Source of the DNA: Algoriphagus machipongonensis | GTDB lineage: Bacteria; Bacteroidota; Bacteroidia; Cytophagales; Cyclobacteriaceae | Assembly: GCF_000166275.1 (NCBI RefSeq) | Contig: NZ_CM001023.1 | Span: 806,001-870,000, forward strand | DNA: 64,000 nt | Reading direction: 5' to 3' | In this document: positions 36,960-46,122 of the stretch, piece by piece | Layout of the letters: every line of letters begins with the position of its first letter | How positions within the stretch are numbered: the stretch's first letter is position 1 | The notes under the pieces: model-generated | What the model saw: only the letters and a program-made list of their open reading frames with translations | Databases searched by the model: none | Told to the model about the DNA's origin: nothing | Position numbers and translations under genes: made by a program

Positions 36960-38642
36960 ATGAGAAAAACATTACTACTAATTTTATTAAGCTTGACGGT
37001 GAGCTTAGCCTCGGCCACAGAGCTGGTAAAAATCATTGAGACCTACCAGGCAGATTGGGGAGCTCTTCGAAGACTTTATACCAATAATATGTCTTTGGAA
37101 TATTTTGATCGGATGGAGGAATTCAATAAACAATATTTGGAAGACCTTCAAAAGATGAATTATAATGGCCTTTCTGAAGATGGGAAGATCGATTATGTGT
37201 TATTTAGAAACTTTTTGGAGAAGGAAGTTGCCGAGCTAGACCTAGAGCGAAGAGCATTCGAGGAGATTTCATCTGTTGTTGCTTTTGGAGTTCCTCTGGA
37301 GGAATTTGTTATAGGAAGAAGAAGAGCAAAAATCCCTGAATCCCAGGAATTGGCAGCCACATGGAATGAGGTGGCAGATAAGGTAGATGCACAACGTGAA
37401 AACCTGTCAAGCAGTCCAAAATATACAAGTTGGCAAAAAGCGGATCTTGCTGCTTCAGCTGTGGAACGACTGGATAGAGTAGTAGAGGAAGCTTATAACT
37501 ACTATTATGACTATGATCCTATGTTTACCTGGTGGATGCCCGAGCCATGGAAAAGATTGGATGAAAGCATGAAAGCTTATGCAAAAGCTTTGCGTGAGCA
37601 TTATACCAATTCTGTCAAGGATGATGGAAGCGGAATCATCGGAAAGCCGATTGGAAGAGAAGCTTTACTAAATCAACTGGCATTTGAAATGATTGCCTAC
37701 AGCCCAGAGGAATTAATCGCAGAAGCTGAAAAGCAGTTCGCTTGGTGTGAAGAAGAAATGCTGAAAGCTTCTAATGAATTGGGATTTGGAGATGATTGGA
37801 AAGCTGCTTTGGAGATGGTGAAAGAGACTTACCTTCCTGCAGGTGAATGGCCTGCTGAAGTGATCAGACTGGCAGAGGAGGCTACGGAATATGTTGAGAG
37901 CAGGGATTTGATTACAGTGCCACCTTTGGCAAAAGAGACTTGGAGAACGACCATGATCTCCGCTGAGCGCCAAAGAGTAAGTCCATTTTTCTTGGGTGGA
38001 GAAACCATCCAGATTTCTTACCCTACCTCTGAAATGAGCCATGAGGATAAAATGATGAGTATGCGTGGAAATAATCCGCATTTCTCAAGAGCTACCGTAC
38101 AGCATGAGTTAATCCCTGGGCACCATTTACAGCAGTTTATGAACCAGCGGAATATGACTCACCGCCGCATGTTCAGAACTCCATTCTGGACTGAAGGTTG
38201 GGCATTGTACTGGGAGTTTATTTTATGGGATAAAGGTTTCCCAAGAGATGCCAAAGATAAAATAGGGATGCTTTTCTGGAGAATGCACAGATGTGCAAGG
38301 ATCATCTTCTCATTGAGCTATCACTTAGAAGAAATGACCCCTCAGGAGTGCATTGATTTATTGGTAAATAAAGTAGGACATGAGCCTGCAAATGCTGAAG
38401 CAGAGGTAAGGAGATCCTTTGAAGGTAGATATGGACCGCTTTATCAAATCGCTTATATGATCGGAGCTTTAGAGATATACTCTCTAAGAGATGAAGTGGT
38501 GAATTCTGGTGAAATGGGAGAGAAAGAATTTCATGATTTGATCATGAGCCAGAATGCTATGCCGATTGAAATTCTGAGAGCGAAAGTCACTGGCAACTCC
38601 CTCAAAAGAGACCATAAAGCCAGCTGGAAGTTTTTGGATTGA
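36960..38642 (+). CDS. DUF885-family peptidase-like protein
   Basis: 560 residues with a signal peptide (ending ASA near residue 20). DUF885 proteins are distantly related to M3/M32-type metallopeptidases. Here the zinc motif is HELIPGHHL, with His382, Glu383 and His388/389, followed by FWTEGWALYWE as the probable third-ligand region. Probably a periplasmic peptidase; the substrate is unknown. Monocistronic, ended by a hairpin. Confidence 0.88.
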   Translation: MRKTLLLILLSLTVSLASATELVKIIETYQADWGALRRLYTNNMSLEYFDRMEEFNKQYLEDLQKMNYNGLSEDGKIDYVLFRNFLEKEVAELDLERRAFEEISSVVAFGVPLEEFVIGRRRAKIPESQELAATWNEVADKVDAQRENLSSSPKYTSWQKADLAASAVERLDRVVEEAYNYYYDYDPMFTWWMPEPWKRLDESMKAYAKALREHYTNSVKDDGSGIIGKPIGREALLNQLAFEMIAYSPEELIAEAEKQFAWCEEEMLKASNELGFGDDWKAALEMVKETYLPAGEWPAEVIRLAEEATEYVESRDLITVPPLAKETWRTTMISAERQRVSPFFLGGETIQISYPTSEMSHEDKMMSMRGNNPHFSRATVQHELIPGHHLQQFMNQRNMTHRRMFRTPFWTEGWALYWEFILWDKGFPRDAKDKIGMLFWRMHRCARIIFSLSYHLEEMTPQECIDLLVNKVGHEPANAEAEVRRSFEGRYGPLYQIAYMIGALEIYSLRDEVVNSGEMGEKEFHDLIMSQNAMPIEILRAKVTGNSLKRDHKASWKFLD

Positions 38643-38655
38643 AAGAGACCCTAAA

Positions 38656-38690
38656 CAAAAAAAGGAACCCAATTTTGGGTTCCTTTTTTA
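38656..38690. terminator. Bidirectional terminator
   Basis: Stem GGAACCCAA / TTGGGTTCC with loop TT, flanked by A-run and T-run. Lies between DUF885 and the converging Spy-plug gene. Confidence 0.9.
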
Positions 38691-38710
38691 ATTCCTATCA
38701 ACCAAATAAT

Positions 38711-39472
38711 TTACTTAGGTTCGTTTCTCAGCTTAATTAAAATTGCTCCGTTTTCAGCCTTTTTTCCGAATTTCTCTATCGCTTTTTCGCCTTTAAAAAC
38801 TTCCATACTTTGGATGTCTGAAGGATCAATATTATCTAAATTCTTAACCTCTTTCAAACCGTCTTTGGTGTCAATATAGAATACTGGTTTTTTGTTTTCA
38901 TCGGCACCAGCCACCATTACAGATACTTTTGGGCTATAGGCCTTAGTTCCAGAAACTATTTTGTCATCATTCCACGTGATGACGGATCCAGGAGAAGCTG
39001 TATATCCAGTTACCACATTAGAACCTTTAATACTGGATGCGCCTCTAACACCATTTACTTGGCCTACTCCACGAATGATATAGATATTGTTTTTTTGCAG
39101 AAGTTCCTGTTGTTCTGAGCTTAGCTCATTCTTAATGGCAACAAGGTTGTCCAATTGCATTTTCTTCAATTGGTTTTCCAGTTTCAGAACCACATCCATT
39201 TGCTTTTGAACCGCTGTCTGATCTATTTTGGATTGGTCTATAAGGCTTTTTAATTTCTCAGTTTCCTCATCCAAATCCCATTTGAGGGTGCTAAATTCCC
39301 CCGCATTTTTACTGTAAGCTTTTTTGATGTTGGCAACTTGAGAATCTGTCAGGTCTAGTTCCTCTCGCATCTTCATTACTTTGTCAGCGGAGTATAGGTT
39401 TTTTTGAAAGAGGTCTTGGCCTTTCACTATTCCTGCACTCAGGAAAAAGAATAAAAGCAATAAATTTTTCAT
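38711..39472 (-). CDS. Spy/CpxP-like protein with TonB-plug-like C-terminus
   Basis: 253 residues from ATG 39472; the frame continues upstream over the anti-sigma gene, but only 39472 gives a signal peptide. Residues 20-125 are helical and Spy/CpxP-like (LDLTDSQVANIKKAYS, LSSEQQELL). The C-terminus (about 165-253) looks like a TonB-receptor plug (VFYIDTKDGLKEV, LDNIDPSDIQSMEVFKGEKA, ENGAILIKL). The two parts are rarely associated. Third gene of the sigma/anti-sigma operon; probably envelope-stress related. Confidence 0.7.
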   Translation of the reverse strand: MKNLLLLFFFLSAGIVKGQDLFQKNLYSADKVMKMREELDLTDSQVANIKKAYSKNAGEFSTLKWDLDEETEKLKSLIDQSKIDQTAVQKQMDVVLKLENQLKKMQLDNLVAIKNELSSEQQELLQKNNIYIIRGVGQVNGVRGASSIKGSNVVTGYTASPGSVITWNDDKIVSGTKAYSPKVSVMVAGADENKKPVFYIDTKDGLKEVKNLDNIDPSDIQSMEVFKGEKAIEKFGKKAENGAILIKLRNEPK

Positions 39473-39482
39473 AATAGTTGGT

Positions 39483-39794
39483 TTAGTATTCAGTAAGTAA
39501 TGATGCTGTAGGAGATTCCCATACATCAAGGTATGCCTTCTCCTCAATAATAAATTCCTGCTCCTCATTTGGTCCATCTTGTAGGGTGATAACGATGACT
39601 TCTGAGGGCGCTTCTGATATCGCTCTAGGCTCTTGCATTACCCAGCCAAATAGCACCAAGGTTGCTGCAATTCCTGCGGGTATCCAAAAGTTGATTTTTT
39701 TTGATTTATAACTTGGTACAGGTGGGATCTCCAATTGTTGATCCTCCTTTTTCATATTTTCAAAAAACCGTTTTAATTCTGCATCATTTTCCAT
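39483..39794 (-). CDS. Small anti-sigma-factor-like membrane protein
   Basis: 103 residues: a short acidic cytoplasmic N-terminus (ELKRFFENMKKEDQ), one transmembrane helix (about 34-51) and a short acidic exterior. It follows the sigma gene with one base between, which in Bacteroidota marks an anti-sigma or membrane partner. It is too short to hold a full zinc anti-sigma domain. Confidence 0.6.
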   Translation of the reverse strand: MENDAELKRFFENMKKEDQQLEIPPVPSYKSKKINFWIPAGIAATLVLFGWVMQEPRAISEAPSEVIVITLQDGPNEEQEFIIEEKAYLDVWESPTASLLTEY

Positions 39795-39795
39795 C

Positions 39796-40278
39796 TTATT
39801 CCTGCATTTGGGTTTTTGTGATTAAATCTTTTAGTTTCATTTTACCGCGACTGTAATGTGTTCTGGCGGTTCCTAGGCCAATTTGCAATACTTCGGCACT
39901 TTGCTCTATGGTCATTTGATGGTAGAAAACCATCAATAAAACCTCTTGCTGCATTTTAGGCAATTGCTTGATCATCGCTTGATAATCGGTATGATCTATT
40001 TCCTCCTGGACATCTTCAAAATCATATGAATCTTCCAGTGAGAGTAACTTTCCTGAGACTCGAAGTGCATCAATGGCTGTATATCTGATTATCGAGAATA
40101 ACCAGGTTTTGGCCTTGCTGGGATCTTTTAACTTAGCCCGGCCTTCTAGTATCTTGAGGTAAACTTGTTGTAAAACATCTTTGGCCAGCTCGTCGTCAAA
40201 CATAGCGCATTGCCTTGCCCAGATATATGCTTCTCTGTGATAGGAATGGATAATATGATCTAGCTGCTTCCGATTCAT
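39796..40278 (-). CDS. ECF RNA polymerase sigma factor
   Basis: 160 residues; region 2 near 10-75 (DVLQQVYLKILEGRAKLKD, KTWLFSIIRYTAIDALR) and region 4 near 100-155 (LPKMQQEVLLMVFYHQMT, AEVLQIGLGTARTHYSRGKMKLK). An extracytoplasmic-function sigma-70. It heads a three-gene operon with the anti-sigma-like and Spy-plug genes, which suggests envelope-signal control. Confidence 0.92.
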   Translation of the reverse strand: MNRKQLDHIIHSYHREAYIWARQCAMFDDELAKDVLQQVYLKILEGRAKLKDPSKAKTWLFSIIRYTAIDALRVSGKLLSLEDSYDFEDVQEEIDHTDYQAMIKQLPKMQQEVLLMVFYHQMTIEQSAEVLQIGLGTARTHYSRGKMKLKDLITKTQMQE

Positions 40279-40357
40279 TTACATAGGTTAGTCGAAGAAA
40301 GCATCTTATATATGACAAAGCCCTAAAAAAAATGAAAATTTATTTTCGGCGAAGAAA

Positions 40358-41035
40358 TCAATCTTCCGTATTGGAGCTTTTTAACTCTCTTATTCTAAAT
40401 AAGTACGCAAGAGTAAATTCTAAGGTCGTGAAATTCATATCAAAAATCCGTTCTTGGGATTCTGGGTTTGTAAAATCATAACCAAATCGAACTTCACCTG
40501 CGAGGGTACTTTTGCCAAAAAGTTTGGAGATTCCAGCTCCAGCAGTCAATCCATACATTAGTTTCTTTGGCTTATCATCAGATCCTCCATAGGTAGGGAT
40601 TTCTGGAGGGTTAAAGCCTGAGGTTTCTCTGGTTACATCATTGGCACTTAATAAATAGCCAAGATGTGGACCAAATTTGATCTGAAATCTTCCAGATCTC
40701 CCCGCATAAAAACTCGCCATAATTGGAATTTTCAAGTAATTCAGTTCGGTCTCATTGTATGAAATAGCGTCTTCTGAATCTGTAAAAGACTGTCTGAACC
40801 CCGTAGATAAATATTGGAAGTTTACTTCTACTCCGGCATTTTTTGCACTAAAATGCTCTACTACCAAGGCAAAAGTAGGAGAGGCTAATCCATCTACCGA
40901 AATGCTCCTGATGTTCAAAGCAGGAATATAGTTAAAAGAAGAAGTGGTGTATCCTCCTTTGATACCAATGCTAGTTTGGGCTTTGACACTAAAGGAACTG
41001 ATTCCGATTAGCAATAGCAGAATGAATCGATACAT
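40358..41035 (-). CDS. PorT-family outer-membrane beta-barrel protein
   Basis: 225 residues from ATG 41035 (a TTG two codons earlier is open). Signal peptide ending VKAQ. The mature part has barrel strands of the kind seen in Bacteroidota porin-like proteins: TSIGIKGGYTTSSF, FQYLSTGFRQSF, LKIPIMASFYAGRSGRF, FGPHLGYLLSA. C-terminal strand ends with aromatic/leucine pattern before a short tail. Function unknown; it lies between the TonB-plug protein and the sigma operon on the same strand. Confidence 0.8.
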   Translation of the reverse strand: MYRFILLLLIGISSFSVKAQTSIGIKGGYTTSSFNYIPALNIRSISVDGLASPTFALVVEHFSAKNAGVEVNFQYLSTGFRQSFTDSEDAISYNETELNYLKIPIMASFYAGRSGRFQIKFGPHLGYLLSANDVTRETSGFNPPEIPTYGGSDDKPKKLMYGLTAGAGISKLFGKSTLAGEVRFGYDFTNPESQERIFDMNFTTLEFTLAYLFRIRELKSSNTED

Positions 41036-41071
41036 GTTCAAAATTAATGAAATCCTGAGAGCCTTGGTGAA

Positions 41072-43291
41072 TTATTTGGGATTGATTGTGAAAGTACCCG
41101 AAAGTGGCTCTCCATTTACACCAAGTCCTCTTACGTAAACTGTCATAGGCCCTCCATTATCATTTGTATAAAATGAAAAAGTTAAAGTGCCGTTTTCATC
41201 AGTCACTAAATATGGATTCCAATACAAAGTTTGCCTTTGGTCTATCAAATTTGGGTCATTTTCTTGTTCATAGTCTACTTGATAAAAAGAGCTGGCAGAA
41301 GTATACCCCTCAATGGTATAATTATTCATGCCTTTTCCTGATTCAAAAAGATTCTCCCCGCCTTCTTTGTATTCTTTTAGATAAACAGAGATAACACCAT
41401 TTCTACCTTGATCACCTAACATAGAAACTGTTTTGTTAACGATTTCTACCCGATCGATATTATCTACATTGATGTTTCGTAAGTTATCAGCAGCAGTAGT
41501 TCCTCCTGTTTGAACCATGATCGTGTTATTAACCATTACAATGGGCTCCATGGAACCTGATAATGTCATGGCTCCACCTCTTAATCGGATTTGCTGTTTT
41601 CCGCTGACACCAGCCACAGTGACGCGCATTCCCGGTACATTTCCAGCGAGGCTGTTGACTAAATCCACAGTGTTTCCCGTAGCCATCAATTTATCTCCTT
41701 CCACTACATAATCTGGTTTGCCATAAATTGCCTCTTCCTTGGTACTTTCTTTATCCTCTTCCTCATCATCTTCAGCTTCGGTTATTTCTTCCTCTATCAC
41801 AGGTCTAATAGGCGTTTGAACTGTTTCCTTTTTGGGGAAATACGGGTTTGCAGGAAGAGCGATCGGTGCTTTTAGATCATCGATAATCTGCACTTTTCCA
41901 GCAGGCTTTCCTTTTTTATCAGTTGCCTGAAAAGTAATATTCAATGGACCATAAAACTCCATGTCCTCCATAAGAAACTCTCCTTTTCGGTCGGATTCTA
42001 AGTTGATAAGCCCCTCAAAATTATTGACGAAAGCTGTTACATCCGTAGCCGTAGGTTTTCCTTTATCATCTGTCACAAAGCCCCTGAGTGAAATTGCCTT
42101 TTCAACTGGATAAGAAAATCTGTCCAAGCCTATGCTGGAAGAAATATCTTCTAATTTCAATGAAGTGAAAATATCAGGTTGAGTGGAGATTGGGACGATC
42201 TGTTCTTGGTCAAGTACTGCTACAGATAAGCTTGCTGCCAAGGCTTTTTGACTTTCCGAAGAAGCCTTGATTGTCAAGGTTACCTTTTCTCTTTTCCCAT
42301 AAGTTTCCTTGTCGCTTTTTAATGAGATTCCTTTAGGCTCGCCCATTTCTTCCTCCTCAAACTCCACAACCCGCTGGTAGGGAGATAGAATGCTTAATGG
42401 CTGCATGTAATAGTGGTCTGGACCATAATTTTTTTGCCAGTTGGTATAAGCTCTCAAATAGTAGTTTTCCTGAGATAAGCTGTCAGGTAAAACAAAGTTT
42501 CCTACCGCCACGCCATCTCGGATTTGAAGTTTTTTCTCCAGAATATAATCTCTATTGCTATTGATAAGCTCAAGGTGAAGTACTGAGCTCAGTTCTTCTC
42601 TCAGGTATTTATTTCCATAATTGAAATAGGCTTTGAAGAAGATTTCATCCCCTGCATAATAGTAAGGCTTGTCAGTATGCACATAAACCTTCTCTTGGTA
42701 ATTTGCCGCAGTTTTATCAAGGTTCTGTAATTGAATTGCTTTCTCAGCGTCATAATCTAAGGGTAAGAGAGTGGAAATACGCTTGGTGTCCATATCTCCT
42801 GAAAAGACCAAATCCTGTGGATTGAGAATCATTCCATTTTCGTCCACTCTTACCGTATTATTAGTTACTTCAAGCCATGAAACAGGATAAGGAGCATCTC
42901 TGTAAGTATTCACTTGAGAATAACCTTTTTGATAATGGATCTCAATTCTTCCTTTCATGTTGATCAGATATTCACCCGCTTGATCAGCAGGTCTAACCAA
43001 TTGATCAGGCTTGTAAGGGACCACAGAGTTTCCTAGCTCATTGGCAAAAATATCAGACCTCATGTTTCTGGAGGCTGATCCTCCGGCCTTGTCCCCGTAG
43101 AGATAAAACCCTTCTTGCTCTTGGGTGCCAGTAATCATAGCCCGGAACATATTCATAGGTGATTTCCTGTAGATTTCGGCCCGATTGTTTTCCCAAGTAG
43201 TGCGTTGTTCTTCTGATTCAGGTTTCATTTCCTCAAATCTTGCTGCGCCAACTATTCGGTAATTGGTCGGGGAGTCAAAAAACTCTTTCAA
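41072..43291 (-). CDS. TonB-plug/MG2-like protein, C-terminal part (frameshifted from 43333-43836)
   Basis: 739 residues, lacking its own signal peptide. Residues around 200-320 look like a macroglobulin MG2 domain (VYVHTDKPYYYAGDEIFFKAYF). Another stretch near 545-650 is a TonB-dependent-receptor plug (MATGNTVDLVNSLAGNVPGM, QIRLRGGAMT, IDRVEIVNK). The frame continues upstream to encode IIN(N)YLGYQITFNLKEFFD before meeting the N-terminal ORF in another frame. One extra base in the T6 run at 43365-43370 would fuse both into a protein of about 920 residues. The piece is therefore probably not a separate gene. Confidence 0.75.
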   Translation of the reverse strand: MKEFFDSPTNYRIVGAARFEEMKPESEEQRTTWENNRAEIYRKSPMNMFRAMITGTQEQEGFYLYGDKAGGSASRNMRSDIFANELGNSVVPYKPDQLVRPADQAGEYLINMKGRIEIHYQKGYSQVNTYRDAPYPVSWLEVTNNTVRVDENGMILNPQDLVFSGDMDTKRISTLLPLDYDAEKAIQLQNLDKTAANYQEKVYVHTDKPYYYAGDEIFFKAYFNYGNKYLREELSSVLHLELINSNRDYILEKKLQIRDGVAVGNFVLPDSLSQENYYLRAYTNWQKNYGPDHYYMQPLSILSPYQRVVEFEEEEMGEPKGISLKSDKETYGKREKVTLTIKASSESQKALAASLSVAVLDQEQIVPISTQPDIFTSLKLEDISSSIGLDRFSYPVEKAISLRGFVTDDKGKPTATDVTAFVNNFEGLINLESDRKGEFLMEDMEFYGPLNITFQATDKKGKPAGKVQIIDDLKAPIALPANPYFPKKETVQTPIRPVIEEEITEAEDDEEEDKESTKEEAIYGKPDYVVEGDKLMATGNTVDLVNSLAGNVPGMRVTVAGVSGKQQIRLRGGAMTLSGSMEPIVMVNNTIMVQTGGTTAADNLRNINVDNIDRVEIVNKTVSMLGDQGRNGVISVYLKEYKEGGENLFESGKGMNNYTIEGYTSASSFYQVDYEQENDPNLIDQRQTLYWNPYLVTDENGTLTFSFYTNDNGGPMTVYVRGLGVNGEPLSGTFTINPK

Positions 43292-43332
43292 GTTAAAGGT
43301 GATCTGATAGCCCAGGTAATTATTTATGATCT

Positions 43333-43836
43333 CTATTGGAATGTCTGCAGATGCAATGAAATTGTTTTTTCTTCACTCTCAGGGAAGTCAATAACCCATG
43401 GGTTCTCAATGGTAGATTTACTGGCTATTTCATCGTTTCCCAAGAATAGATTTTCAAATTTCCTTAAGTCACGCTCCCAGCTTTTATCTCGGGATGCTTT
43501 GATTTCCACATCATTCAATTCCTGAGCAAAAGGCTTCATATTAAGGTTTAGGGTAGCTGTGCCACCAGGGTTGACAGTTATTTTTTTCGTGTCCGCGATA
43601 TAACCCATAAATGAAAACCCAATTTCATAGGCCCCAGGTTCTAAACCTTCCAATGTATAGCCTCCCTCCATATCTGTAACCGTGGAAATGGTGGTGTTAT
43701 TCACAAATACATTACAATAGGGAAGAGTTTCTCCTGTCTCTGCATCTTTAACTGTACCTGTGATGTTGCCAGATTGAGCAAATACTGTAAATAGTAGCCC
43801 AAGGAATAAATAGAGAGTTGTAAAAATTTGCTTCAT
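43333..43836 (-). CDS. CarboxypepD_reg N-terminal part of the same broken gene
   Basis: 167 residues: signal peptide (ending VFAQ) and a carboxypeptidase-D-regulatory-like beta sandwich (GTVKDAETGETLPYCNVFVNN, GGYTLEGLEPGAYEIGFSFMGY). The frame ends early with an out-of-family tail (TISLHLQTFQ). The other frame supplies NNFIASADIPIEIINNY, which continues the expected protein. Together with 41072-43291 this is one surface or outer-membrane-associated protein, which may act with the TonB system. Confidence 0.75.
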   Translation of the reverse strand: MKQIFTTLYLFLGLLFTVFAQSGNITGTVKDAETGETLPYCNVFVNNTTISTVTDMEGGYTLEGLEPGAYEIGFSFMGYIADTKKITVNPGGTATLNLNMKPFAQELNDVEIKASRDKSWERDLRKFENLFLGNDEIASKSTIENPWVIDFPESEEKTISLHLQTFQ

Positions 43837-43853
43837 CTTATAAATAAATAAAA

Positions 43854-43876
43854 AAAAGCCTCATCATGAGGCTTTT
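43854..43876. terminator. Terminator hairpin
   Basis: Stem AAAAGCCTCAT / ATGAGGCTTTT with a single-base loop as written. It lies 27 bp after the small charged ORF at 43903-44106 and would end the gltX transcript. Confidence 0.75.
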
Positions 43877-43902
43877 AGTTTGTTAAATTTTCTTTGAGGG
43901 GA

Positions 43903-44106
43903 TTACTTTTCCTCATTATCGTCCAAATCCAAGTCATCTCTGTCTTTCAGCTTCTTATCTTCTACATTCTTGTTGAGAAACTCATTGATCTTATCAATAG
44001 GGAAGCTGCTTGAAATCTCTCCAAAAGAATTAATATCCATTTTGAAGCCTTTCAAGTCATCGTGAACTTTAGGATCTATCGCTTTCTTTTTTTTCTTCTT
44101 AGCCAT
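43903..44106 (-). CDS. Small charged hypothetical protein
   Basis: 67 residues, starting with a lysine-rich run (AKKKKKKAIDPKVHDDLKG) and ending in an acidic run (DRDDLDLDDNEEK). No signal peptide or membrane helix. It starts 11 bp after the gltX stop and probably is co-transcribed with it. Not recognised; it is real by its position, coding look and a hairpin after it. Confidence 0.6.
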   Translation of the reverse strand: MAKKKKKKAIDPKVHDDLKGFKMDINSFGEISSSFPIDKINEFLNKNVEDKKLKDRDDLDLDDNEEK

Positions 44107-44117
44107 AATTATAGGTT

Positions 44118-45656
44118 TTAGGCAACTACTGGAAGTGTATCTAACGCATATTGGATACGCTTGGATACTTCTTCAGCACCTAAAATAGCAAAAACTTCCA
44201 TCAAATCCGGGCCTGCACCTGATCCAGTTACGGCTAGGCGTACGGCTTGCATGACTTTTCCAAGCTTTACTCCTTCACTTTCTGCTGAAGCTGCTAATAA
44301 GGATTTGGCGTTTTCTGCGTCATAGGTTCCTTCATATTGGTCAATAGATTTGGCGTAATTACTTAAAACTTTGACCGCATCTCCATTCCATTTCTTATCG
44401 GCAACGTTCATGTCAAAGGTTTTAGGAGCAATGACAATAAATTTGCTGCCATTCCAAAGATCGGCAGGGAAGGTTGCTCGGTCTTTTGTCAAATTGGCAA
44501 TGGACTCTGCTAGCTCTTTGGAGATTTCTGATCCTTCAGCGAGCGCATCCTTCATTATGTATTCTGCTAACTCCGAGTTGGACTTTGCTCTCAGGTATTG
44601 TTCGTTAAACCACTTGGCTTTAGCGATGTCAAATTTTGTCCCTGACTTTCCGATTCTCTCTACGGAGAAGGCTTCTACTAATTCTTCCAAGCTAAATATT
44701 TCTCGGTCGTCACCTGGGTTCCATCCTAAGAATGCCAAGAAGTTTAAGAATGCATCAGCAAGGTATTCTTGCTCTCTGAAGCCAGCAGCAGTTTCGCCAG
44801 TGGCTTTGTTTTCCCAGTTTAAAGGGAATACCGGAAAGCCTAGCTTATCTCCGTCACGCTTAGAAAGTTTTCCATTGCCATCAGGCTTCAGTAAAAGAGG
44901 TAGGTGCGCAAACTGTGGCATGGTATCTTCCCAGCCAAAAAACTTATACAAAAGAACGTGGAGTGGAGCTGAAGGCAACCATTCCTCACCTCTAATCACA
45001 TGTGTGATTCCCATCAAATGATCATCGACAATATTTGCCAAATGATAGGTAGGCATTCCATCTGATTTCATCAAAACTTTATCATCTAAAGTGGAGGTGT
45101 GTACCATCACCCAACCTCGGATCATATCATTTAATCTAACTTCTTCCTTTCGCGGGATTTTTACTCGGATTACATAAGGGTCTCCAGATGCCAAGCGTTC
45201 TTTGACTTCATCCTCAGAAAGTGTCAATGAATTCTTCATCTGCATTCTAGTGATGCTATTGTATTGCGGCTGAACTACACGAGCAGCGGTCAGTCGCTCA
45301 CGCATGGCTTCCAGTTCTGCTGAGGTGTCAAAAGCATAGTAAGCATGCCCTGCTTCTATTAAATCCAAGGCATATTGCATGTAATCTGGTTTACGTTCAG
45401 ATTGGCGGTAAGGACCCACGGAACCAGGGTTCCATGGACTTTCATCAGGAGTGATACCTAACCAATCTAAGGATTCTTTGATGTACTCCTCGGCACCGGG
45501 CACAAATCGGGTTTGATCAGTATCTTCAATTCTCAACAGGAATTTACCTCCCATTTTTTTTGCAAAAAGGTAATTGTAAAGTGCTGTACGAACACCTCCG
45601 ATATGCAATGGCCCTGTGGGTGAAGGGGCAAACCTTACTCTAACTTCTTTACTCAT
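44118..45656 (-). CDS. gltX: Glutamyl-tRNA synthetase
   Basis: 512 residues; class I aminoacyl-tRNA synthetase. HIGH-like motif in SPTGPLHIGGVRTALYN (about 12-28), LRIEDTDQTR, RGEEWLPSAPLH, and the KMSKS-like loop KLSKRDGDKLGF. The C-terminal anticodon-binding domain runs from about 345. A TAnnTTTG -7 box lies 59 bp before the start. Essential housekeeping gene, full length. Confidence 0.97.
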   Translation of the reverse strand: MSKEVRVRFAPSPTGPLHIGGVRTALYNYLFAKKMGGKFLLRIEDTDQTRFVPGAEEYIKESLDWLGITPDESPWNPGSVGPYRQSERKPDYMQYALDLIEAGHAYYAFDTSAELEAMRERLTAARVVQPQYNSITRMQMKNSLTLSEDEVKERLASGDPYVIRVKIPRKEEVRLNDMIRGWVMVHTSTLDDKVLMKSDGMPTYHLANIVDDHLMGITHVIRGEEWLPSAPLHVLLYKFFGWEDTMPQFAHLPLLLKPDGNGKLSKRDGDKLGFPVFPLNWENKATGETAAGFREQEYLADAFLNFLAFLGWNPGDDREIFSLEELVEAFSVERIGKSGTKFDIAKAKWFNEQYLRAKSNSELAEYIMKDALAEGSEISKELAESIANLTKDRATFPADLWNGSKFIVIAPKTFDMNVADKKWNGDAVKVLSNYAKSIDQYEGTYDAENAKSLLAASAESEGVKLGKVMQAVRLAVTGSGAGPDLMEVFAILGAEEVSKRIQYALDTLPVVA

Positions 45657-46122
45657 GCTTGGCTGTTATTTCTTATCGAGGTACATGACCTCAAGGATTC
45701 AATTAAATCAGCTGCAAAGATAGGGAAATGTATGCCTTTACGCATGGAGGAAGACTATAATCTGAATTTACTGCCTTATTTAGGCTGATCTTATACAGCT
45801 AGGAAAGGGTCAAGATTCCAAATCTTGATCTGGAGACATTGAACCAGGAGGGAAATAAAAATTCTTGGTTATCAGGATAAAAATGAGAAACAATAAAAAA
45901 AATATTATTTCGGAAAAAAATCAAAAACAGAATAAAACAATTGTTTTTTCAGGCTGCAAAAAAGGTAATGAGCTGAGGTCTGGTCTTATTCTGAAATTAA
46001 AAAATAGCAAAACAAAGTGGTTTAGCTGCCTGAGTATTAGAAGATTAGTTTAAAAGAATTTATAAGTTTACATTTGCGACACAAAACCAAACCAATTATT
46101 ATTTACTGCAAAAAAATAAATT
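45657..46122. other. Intergenic region between gltX and the lipoprotein remnant
   Basis: 466 bases without a supported gene. The short frame at 45865-46053 has no coding signature. An 8-bp stem-loop TCAAGATT-CCA-AATCTTGA sits at 45810-45828. Otherwise AT-rich. Confidence 0.4.
45715..45722 (-). promoter_or_regulatory. gltX: Probable gltX -7 promoter box
   Basis: Minus-strand TATCTTTG is an exact match to TAnnTTTG, 59 bp upstream of the gltX ATG. The -33 element is not obvious. Confidence 0.5.

Noticed and set aside
45865-46053. 62-residue frame between gltX and the lipoprotein remnant
   Set aside because: Lysine/asparagine-rich translation of AT-rich DNA, no ribosome-binding site or family likeness.
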